From positions 1 through 64,000 of the forward strand of contig WHVD01000105.1 of the NCBI GenBank assembly GCA_015178975.1: a stretch of DNA of 64,000 nt, given 5' to 3'. The stretch comes from Hysterangium stoloniferum. Lineage: Eukaryota; Basidiomycota; Agaricomycetes; Hysterangiales; Hysterangiaceae. Below the pieces are notes generated by a model. That model did no database searches and was not told where the DNA came from. It saw nothing but the letters and a program-made list of their open reading frames with translations. Below, one piece after another: positions 57,145-64,000 of this stretch; within the stretch, counting starts at the first letter, position 1; the number at the start of each line of letters is the position of its first letter. A program made the translations under genes and the position numbers.

Positions 57145-57395
57145 AGTAATTGTCGCTCATAAATCGGATGTCAAACTAACGCTCAATACTATTCCATATG
57201 TAGTGCATATAGTCACTTTTGACCGCCTTCAGTTGCTTGGCAGCTTCTCGTTCATGCTACACACACGTGGCAAATATTCGTAGGCAGTAGTAGTGGCTAG
57301 AATCACATCCGATTTATCCACGAGAATCACTTAAATGGGATACCACTCGGAGGTCTCAAATAAAGTAGCATGTCAGTTAGTTAGGATAACGTGAA
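57145..57395 (+). repeat. EWL D module fragment, plus orientation
   Basis: CTTGGCAGCTTCTCGTTCATG, GTAGTGGCTAGAATCACATC and CCACTCGGAGGTCTCAAAT lead to the ATAACGTGAAG end. Confidence 0.65.
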
Positions 57396-57399
57396 GAAA

Positions 57400-58420
57400 A
57401 TATTTCCATGGCAGATAGTTTGGAACGACAGGCGTTCAATGATACGGAAATGAGGCAAAGGGTCTGGGTAAAGCCTCGATAACTATGGAGTTGTCTCCAA
57501 CATGGGCACGGTTTATGTGACCGAGCACCTGAAGACGACCAGTCAAACTGTTTGAAGAAGTTGTGGCCGTTTGGGGGGAAGAATGGATGGATAAAACGAA
57601 ATATCCTTTTTATTTCCACTTTTCACATACCGGATGTTTTCAGTTCCCAGGAGACAGAAATTACCATGACACCCCCAGCGAGTATTAAGATGCGAGGGAT
57701 ATCTACTAACAACACATCTAACCTCAGTCCACATGAAAGACATAACATGGACTGGGGAGCGGCCTCATTGAATGAGAGCTCATCTTCAAGTATTGAAATT
57801 GGCTGGGTGTTACTGTGGAGTCGGGTCGGAAAGGGTTCGGATGAATGTCTTTACAACGCCAAGAGCACTTCACCTACTGCACAGTTGGCGACATAAGAGC
57901 GAATTGCGCGTGGACCAGGGCGAGACCAGAAGGTCATCGACAAGTTTCTACACAAGTATCTCAATCTGTAAGACTGGGAATACTAATTCAAGAGACCGTG
58001 GATTTCACGGGGCAAGGATACAACAGTGTCACTCATTAAACACGCAGAATATACTTAATGTTTGTAGACCCATATACTTTCCGAATTTGACAACAGGAGT
58101 CAGTGGTCTTAAGGGGGAGGTCTGCATTTCAGATGATATACAGCGGAGGAACGAGGGACACACTGCCAAGCTTTATGACAGCTTTGGGCTTTGCCTTGAA
58201 GTGGTGTCCCGGCGCTCGATGGTCAGATACAGATCGGCCAACAACTGCAATTACGACATTCCTTGATAATATTAGAAGCAAATCACCGCTACACACCAGG
58301 TTGCATCAAGGTTTATCGTAAAAATCGTTGGGGATTTGTCATGGAATACATCCTTTCCTGGCAACACCTTCCGTCTGATTCGAACTCCACATCAGTATTG
58401 GAGGCACATGCATGGTTCCC
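57400..58420 (+). pseudogene. EWL family copy 14, parts of exons A, B, C and the C-terminal tip
   Basis: Exon A lacks its first third and is frameshifted (GTTGTCTCCAACATGGGCAC encodes the Cys/His module). Exon B is open at about 57645-57895 (PPASIKMRGISTNNTSNLSP). Exon C (58080-58330) has decayed AKLYDSFGLC-type text. Exon D is skipped: the sequence jumps at about 58360 to the C-terminal SNSTSVLEAHAW tip. Confidence 0.72.
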
Positions 58421-58800
58421 CTGCAGAGGGCGGTGCACCAGCCATTCGGCACAATATATAATCGTTTCTTTTGGATCACGCAGGCACATCTCATCAAAAC
58501 TAGAAGGAGGAATAGTATTATTTCTTTTCAATTAACTCGGTTTGTAACAGGATCTGTCCCACCCACATCACTTGAGCCAATTTAAGACCGCAAACAGTCA
58601 TATGGTACCATCACCCCGTGCTTTCAACTTCTCCTTAATGACATGCATATGCAGAATAATATTGACGAACGTTAGTTTGACTCCCGATTTATTAACAACA
58701 ATTATTTCAAATAGAACACCGCTGGAAGGTCTCAAAGACAGCCACGCCACTGTTATGCACATGTGCCTTAGTTAGGATAGCACCAAGCAAGCCATTGACG
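58420..58800 (+). repeat. EWL D module fragment, copy 14
   Basis: GCACAATATATAATCGTTTC, AAGGAGGAATAGTATTATTTC and GCTGGAAGGTCTCAAAGAC lead to GGATAGCACCAAGCAAGCC. Confidence 0.65.
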
Positions 58801-58947
58801 AAAAACACAGGACATCGGCCATAATAATTCCAATCCAACTACCAATCACCCAGCTCTGTCATCGAAGAATCATTCGGCTCTGCTCTCTTCCCCCGTCACG
58901 CCTTCTTCATCCTATCCTTCGAAAAGCCGCCATTGGGGTTAAATATC

Positions 58948-59148
58948 ATGAAGCCCCCAATATATGACCTCCTGGAGACGTTCCCTATTGGGCAGACACC
59001 GACACCGGGGGAAACTATAGCTGCGATCAGAGTTCATCTGCCATGATGCAGGAAATTCATCACATGTGTCGATGCGCCAGAGGAGGGTGCCATAATGACA
59101 ATTCATGATCTGTCGTCACATCTTCGCGTCACCCAAACGAGTCCTTGA
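58948..59148 (+). pseudogene. Orphan coding-like fragment (MKPPIYDLLETFPIGQTPTP)
   Basis: Sixty-six codons from ATG 58948 to TGA 59146-59148 with one in-frame TGA (59044-59046) at a CA/TG site. The text before and after that stop (GETIAAIRVHLP; KFITCVDAPEEGAIMTIHDL) looks coding, so this may be a captured exon with a C-to-T nonsense change. Single copy here. Not recognised. Confidence 0.35.
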
Positions 59149-59482
59149 TAGATAACGTGAGCCTGAATTGCGCAAAGATATAGCGCTCAAGAAGTCGTAA
59201 GTTGCCACATTATGCGGTGAAGGCTCATCAAACTATTCGTAGGTGTCATATGTGCCCTCTGCCGTAGACGAACCGTAGACGATTTGTTGAAGAGCAAGAA
59301 ATTATCCATAGTGAGTGAACTTGAGAGAACAGCTTCAAGTCGTGTAACAGGAAGGGAAGAAACGCTGTGTACGCTGCATAAAACACCGCCACAATGCTAT
59401 ACCTTGAGATTCATGCTCCTGATAACTGAAACTTACAAGCGCAGCATCCCCTTCCAGTATAACAACAACCTGCTACCCACCA
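59149..59482 (+). repeat. EWL U module, copy 15
   Basis: CAAGAAGTCGTAAGTTGCCACATTATG begins the block. GTAGACGATTTGTTGAAGAG, GAAGGGAAGAAACGCTG and CAACCTGCTACCCACCA follow, before the start codon. Confidence 0.72.
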
Positions 59483-60205
59483 ATGTCAATTTCAAACGAA
59501 ACGACTCTGAGCAGCGACGATGTCGAAGAGGCTGAAAGTCTCCTACCAGAGGTTGAGTGGCTACAACCCTTGGTCTCCCCAGCTGCAATGATCTCAGTAG
59601 AAGGGGAGGAGGTAGTTGATGCGGCGATAAGGGAGAGATTCCGGGTAAGGCTTCGAGACCGATGGAGCTGTATCGAACATGGGCACGGTGTGTGTTATCG
59701 AGTTCCCGAAGACGACCAGCATATACCACTGTCTGCAGAAGATGTGGAGGTTTGGGCTGAGAAATGGGTGCGCCAAATGGGATAGCATTTAATGCATACT
59801 ATTGACAAACTGGACGCATTCAGTGGCTAGGAGAGACAAATTGTCATGATCCACCGATTATTATTAAAATGCGAGGTAGATCCACCACCGCCACATCCAA
59901 CCTCAGTCCGCATTATAGTCATGACGTGGACTGGACTGGGGAGTGGGTTCACTGTATGAGAGCTCGTCGACATCTTCAAGTATTAAAATTGAGCCGGGGT
60001 ATTACTGTGGAGTCGTGTTGGAAAGCGTTGGGAAGACTGTGCTTTACAGTGCAAAGACAGCTGCACTGGTGGCAAAGTTCATGCTATACGAGCGAATGGT
60101 GTATGCAAACGACAAGGCCTGCCTTCAATTGGTGTCTCAGCGCTCGATGGGCAGATAGAGATCGGACATCAAGTGCAATTACGTCATCGCTTTACAATGC
60201 TTTAA
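59483..60205 (+). pseudogene. EWL family copy 15, exons A, B and a piece of C
   Basis: Exon A is uninterrupted (59483-59770: EVEWLQPLVSPAAM, then CIEHGHGVCYRVPEDDQHIP). Intron 1 is present. Exon B has a 6-bp duplication (GTGGACTGGACTGGGGAG) and reads GYYCGVVLESVGKTVLYSAK to about 60118. At about 60120 it jumps into the middle of exon C (RWADRDRTSSAITSSLYNAL) and at about 60206 into the end of another exon A. Two in-unit deletions. Confidence 0.78.
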
Positions 60206-60935
60206 TCAAATCACTGTGTGGAGGAATGGGTGCGTAAAAAGAAATGCCATTTTTATGTACACTGTTCACAGACAGGATGTTTTCAGTCCCAAGGAGACAA
60301 ATTGCCACGAACCACCGAATAATATCAAAGGATGAGGGAGATCCACAACGCCACATGGATACTTAGTCTATCTCATACGCATGACATGGCCTGGGGAGTC
60401 GTCTCATCGCCGGATAGCTCATAGTCCAGTGTGTAAATTAGCCCTGAGTATTCCTGTGGAGTCGGTTTGGAAAGCGTTGGGATGAAAGTGCTTTACAGAG
60501 CAAAGAAAGCTTCGCAAATAACAAAATTGATGATATACGAAAGAATGACGTGTGGACCACGGGAAGGCCATAACGTCGTTGACATGTTTCTCCTCAGGTC
60601 TGTCACGCCGCCACGACTGGGAATAATCGTTCAAGAGAGCGTTGATCTAATGAGGCAGGGATAACACAGCATCAATCAGTGAATACACGTACAATCCTTA
60701 CGTTTTTCTAGACCCACTTACCCCCCTCCAATTCTACAACAGCCGTCAGTGGTATTAGGGGGGATCTGGAATTCGAGTGATATGCAGTGGACAAACCATG
60801 GCTTGGGCCTTCAATTGGTGTCCCGGCGCTCGATGGGCAGATAGAGATCGGACATCGACTGCAAATACGTCATCGCTTTAATCAAATCACCGCCACACGC
60901 CAACTTGGATGAGGTTGCATCAACATTAGATGACT
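60206..60935 (+). pseudogene. EWL family copy 16, end of exon A, exon B, part of exon C
   Basis: Starts with the last codons of exon A (GGAGGAATGGGTGCGT). Exon B of the second subfamily is 60260-60660 (MESVGMKVLYRAKKASQITK, RLGIIVQESVDLMRQG). Exon C remnants follow (CCCGGCGCTCGATGGGCAG at about 60823), ending at about 60935 in GAGGTTGCATCAACATTAGA. The family's clustered run ends here. Confidence 0.75.
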
Positions 60936-61492
60936 CTCCGTAGCGCTAGAATTCTAAATTCCCAGTTCTAAGTGATACTGCCGGTATGCCGATGGTTAAG
61001 CGACGACAGGGAAGCTGTCACGTCACCTTTCGAAGGTGGATGATTCGTCCTAAACGAAAAATTATGAACGAGGGTCAGTCGTTCATAATTTTTGTGAGTA
61101 CCTAATTCTCAATGTGTCATATATTAATCTATATATCCTTTTCAGTCATTTGCTTCCACTGCTGCCACCTGGCTGGCTGCCCTCTATGTATTGGTCTGCA
61201 GCTGCGACTCCTGCTTCGTTCATTGCTATGCTATACCCTTTTTGTCTGGAAAGTCCTTCAAGTTTTACTGGTGAGCAAAACACTATTTAACATTCAGTGA
61301 AATGTGTCAAACAATTTACACAAATAAATACAAAGGTTACAAACATATAGGGGCTGTAGATTGAAATACGAGTCAACCTTTCAACGGTGGTAACATCTCT
61401 GCTTTGCTATTCCTTTTAAATGTCTTACAGCACCTTTGAACCATGTCCAACATGGTCTGTATCCTTTCCTTCCACCAAGCTGGATGCCCCTA
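60936..61492. other. Spacer with a perfect 15-bp hairpin, no gene
   Basis: Nothing coding recognised. A perfect stem-loop lies at 61057-61093, and CCTTTCGAAGG at 61027-61037 is a short palindrome. Confidence 0.4.
61057..61093. repeat. Perfect 15-bp inverted repeat (stem-loop)
   Basis: AAAAATTATGAACGA (61057-61071), a 7-nt loop, then TCGTTCATAATTTTT (61079-61093). It may be a transcript 3'-end structure or an extruding element tip; the role is unknown. Confidence 0.7.
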
Positions 61493-62908
61493 CTGACATA
61501 TACACTACTCGACTTCCCCCTCTCAATTCATTATTTCCTACTCCCCCTGCTTGGAGCCAACATCATTCTCTTACACAAGTTCCATCCATCCTACTGATCA
61601 GCCCTCCCTGAATCAGTGTAAGACTAGTATCTGCTGCAGGTGCAGACAGACACTAGAATGAGTGATGGGAAATAAAACCACTACTGTATTATAATCCACA
61701 TGTACAGAATATATACAAGTGAAGAACAATGGGAATGAGTGAGAACAAGGGAAGTGGAACAATGGGAAATGGTGAACAATGGGATCAAATATTACCAAAT
61801 CACAGTGTAGGGAGTGACACTCCCTTACATCAGCACGAATGTTGTCCATCTCTCCCCCTCTCTCCTTCCAACTTCTCATCCACAAACATTGATGATACAA
61901 TACCAACAAAGCCTAAGCCCCACCCCACCAACAAACCATTCATTTTTCCACAAGGTGCATCTGACAAGAATGACCTGCCTGGCCCAACAATCGCAGCTAT
62001 CTCTATGAGAGCAAAATGTAATGTGACTACCAGACCAAGGAAGCGTATTGCCCCTGCAGGTCATAGGGGATGTGGAGGACATGGAAATGAGCCTATATCA
62101 AAGAGAAAGTGGGATACTTTTGATAATGACTATGAGGATGATGTGGGAGATGAAGGTTTATCTCTAAGGTGGGGTAGAGCACTGGGGGCAAAAAAGTGGA
62201 GTCAGGCTGATCTTGAGGCACTGATGGAATTCACAGAAGAGATCTTGCCAGCTGGACCTAAGGAATGGGCATTATTTTATAAAAGGTTTGAGGCTTGGGC
62301 TATTTCGAATGGACAGCCAATTAGAGGGGCTGATGCAGTGGAGAAACATTTCAAAAAGGTATGTTATTAACAAACTCCCACAGCCACACCTAATATCATA
62401 CAACTTCTAGTTGGTGTGTGTAACGAAACCAACTGGAAATTCAGAATGTCCATGGGAGATAGAGCATGCTCATCAGATTGAGCATTACATCAACAACTGA
62501 GTTGTATCTGATGTTGTACATGATGAAGAGATGGAAGAGGATGTGATTGTCATCTCATCTGACCATTCACCTGCATGTTCACCAATTAAACACAACACGA
62601 AGAGCTACATTGCCCATCAACTCAAACATGAACCACAATCATAGGGATGTGGATTACACACAACATCATCACAGCTTCATGGTACATTGGCCAACATAGC
62701 ATGTGTCTTTGATCCAGAGGTTCAGGCAGCACGAGAGGACAACTGTCAGGCTTGTAGATTTGAAAATTTTCAATTACATTCTCTAACGACTCAACTTCAT
62801 GAGGCAGAGGGCCAGATTAGGCAGTTACAGCAGGATGTGGATTGCAAGACTAGATGTACAGATATGGCAGAGAGGGATTTACAGATGTTTGAGATGTTGT
62901 GTAATTAG
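61493..62908 (+). pseudogene. SANT/Myb-like (DUF6818-like) protein, two exons, broken
   Basis: Exon 1 is open from about 61493 to 62358 once the solo LTR (61617-61829) is removed. Intron 62359-62410 (GTATGT...TTCTAG, 52 bp). Exon 2 is 62411-62908, phase 0. A basic region (RPRKRIAPAGHRG) and an acidic stretch precede a trihelix/Myb-like domain, KKWSQADLEALMEF, EEILPAGPKEW and ADAVEKHFKKLVCVTKPTG, which resembles DUF6818 from memory. A C-terminal coiled coil (LTTQLHEAEGQIRQLQQDV) follows. Stops TGA (62498-62500) and TAG (62642-62644) fit C-to-T changes of CGA and CAG. DNA binding is inferred from the fold. The upstream start is unresolved. Confidence 0.72.
61617..61829 (+). repeat. Solo LTR, TGTAAGACTAG family (213 bp), TSD TCAG
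   Basis: TGTAAGACTAGTATCTGC...CACTCCCTTACA, flanked by TCAG (61613-61616 and 61830-61833). Same family as the LTR in the NLR gene. Confidence 0.9.
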
Positions 62909-63433
62909 CCCCACTATCCACAACCCTCACACCCTCAGTTCAATATGACTAATGCCCATGTTCCAATAATCTGCTCCCCACTCCATCATTATTCTCATCA
63001 CTCCCTTCTCCTGTTCTCCATACCCGATCTGTCACTTCTGACATTGCCATTTATGACAACAAGCCATTTTGATTAGAGATAAATAGCTTCTATTTCTTGA
63101 TAACCGCACTCCATTTCTTGTGTACCACTAAATACTACTCTATAACATGTTTTCAATTGTCTATACTAGACCTGTTATGTATTTTTAAAGGTTTTTCTAT
63201 TTTTCACAATTTCCCCAAAACGAGATTCTTAACAAAAGGCTCTAAAAATGTACTTATATCGCTATGGTAAAATTGTACAATATTCTCTCGATTTATATTG
63301 AATTTATGCAATTTAATTTGTATTTTCATCTTATAAATTGAGGGAGATACGAAATTTGTACTTTTATTCTTTTTTAACAAATATATCTTCAAACCGGCCA
63401 CCTGGCACTAATTACATAATGCGCGGGAATATT
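62909..63433. other. Spacer downstream of the DUF6818-like gene
   Basis: AT-rich, with only short frames. No gene, RNA or repeat recognised. Confidence 0.35.
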
Positions 63434-63535
63434 CATCACAAAGAGTGACCGGTCGTCACAACGAGTGACCATCACAAGAGTGCATGACAGTCACAAGGGC
63501 GCGTAACAGTCACAAAGCGCGACGGGTGTCACACA
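63434..63535 (+). repeat. Degenerate GTCACAA repeats
   Basis: CATCACAAAGAGTGACC, GTCACAACGAGTGACC, ATCACAAGAGTGCATGAC, GTCACAAGGGCGCGTAAC and GTCACAAAGCGCGACG follow one another at 16-19 bp spacing. They may be binding-site repeats in an LTR U3 region. Confidence 0.6.
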
Positions 63536-63703
63536 TGCACTAGCATGGAAATATATATCATACATTATGTCATCTGGGAATATTATGTCATCATATATGC
63601 TACAGTAGAGAATGGCAGAAATGTCTAAAACATTCCAAGTAATATAGCTAAAATAGGATAGAAATAAAGTTCAGTATGTCTCTAAATATCTCAGATCTCA
63701 GTG

Positions 63704-63711
63704 TATATAAG
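63704..63711 (+). promoter_or_regulatory. TATA box of a probable LTR or gene at the window end
   Basis: TATATAAG in GTGTATATAAGGAGCTCTGC, followed about 30 bp on by a plausible start region. With the GTCACAA repeats upstream it looks like an LTR promoter, but no LTR ends can be fixed before the window ends. Confidence 0.4.
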
Positions 63712-63797
63712 GAGCTCTGCTCCAGCCATGAAATATAACCAATTTTATCAACCCATTTATCAACACATCAGTGTGTCACTGCAGCTAGCAGTTTATT

Positions 63798-63960
63798 GCC
63801 ACCTCTTAGTTGAGCATCTGGCACCTAGGATTCCCTGTCACCTCTTGTTGAGTAATTTGACAGTAATTCTAACAATCAGGATTCCCTGCCACCTCTTGTT
63901 GAGTAATTTGGCATTAATCCTTTGTACTACAGTCACCTCTTGTTGAGTAATTTGACTGAT
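63798..63960 (+). repeat. Degenerate tandem repeat, core CACCTCTTGTTGAGTAATTT
   Basis: Four copies starting at 63798, 63837, 63888 and 63932 with spacing 39, 51 and 44 bp. Three share GGATTCCCTG before the core or its equivalent. Located in the leader downstream of the TATA box. Confidence 0.7.
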
Positions 63961-64000
63961 TATTACATTGCAAATAATTCTTGTTATATTTCTTGTTATT

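Noticed and set aside
1-64000. CRISPR arrays, bacterial operons or rRNA genes
   Set aside because: None seen. The short regular repeats (18-bp minisatellite, GTCACAA repeats) have no unique spacers of constant length, and the gene structures are eukaryotic.

Overview
The window is a repeat-dominated piece of a filamentous fungal nuclear genome. The evidence is spliceosomal introns of 47-59 bp with GT...AG ends, a hydrolase-NACHT-ankyrin NLR gene of dikaryan type, chromodomain Ty3/gypsy and Ty1/copia retrotransposons, and solo LTRs with 4-5 bp target duplications. A truffle-like pezizomycete or an ectomycorrhizal agaricomycete would fit; sequence alone does not decide. Almost every reading frame carries lesions, many of them C-to-T or G-to-A nonsense changes, as expected from RIP or methyl-cytosine decay.

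Layout. 1-5638: chromodomain Ty3/gypsy element, cut at its 5' end by the window edge. 5639-26955: mosaic of copies of an unrecognised multicopy gene family (called 'EWL' here after its EVEWLQPLVSP motif), with its own conserved upstream (U) and downstream (D) noncoding modules, broken by a copia fragment, three LTRs and a MITE-like element. 26956-33786: a single-copy island bounded by a ~100 bp direct repeat. It holds an AT-rich stretch and a minus-strand NLR gene (alpha/beta-hydrolase, NACHT, 14 ankyrin repeats) with ten exons, broken by a stop, a 1-nt indel and a solo LTR. 33787-36577: another EWL copy. 36723-41720: retrotransposon graveyard including a gypsy 5' LTR-gag-protease segment. 41721-60935: nine more EWL copies in both orientations with more solo LTRs and a minisatellite. 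60936-64000: a SANT/Myb-like (DUF6818-like) gene broken by two C-to-T stops and a solo LTR, then a probable LTR end.

The EWL family is the most interesting item. Sixteen full or partial copies occur on both strands. In the clearest copy (48598-50490) three exons, two introns (55 and 56 bp) and a likely third intron keep phase and predict a protein of roughly 550 residues. The N-terminal exon has a conserved C-x2-H-x-H-x2-C module followed by a HIPLSEDDVEVW-like stretch. The U-gene-D unit is about 4.3 kb and at least two units abut head to tail near 20808. I found no transposase, reverse transcriptase, TIR or target duplication for it, so it may be a gene array or a new kind of mobile unit. 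No copy in the window looks intact. Edges of the U and D modules are read by eye and are good to tens of bases.
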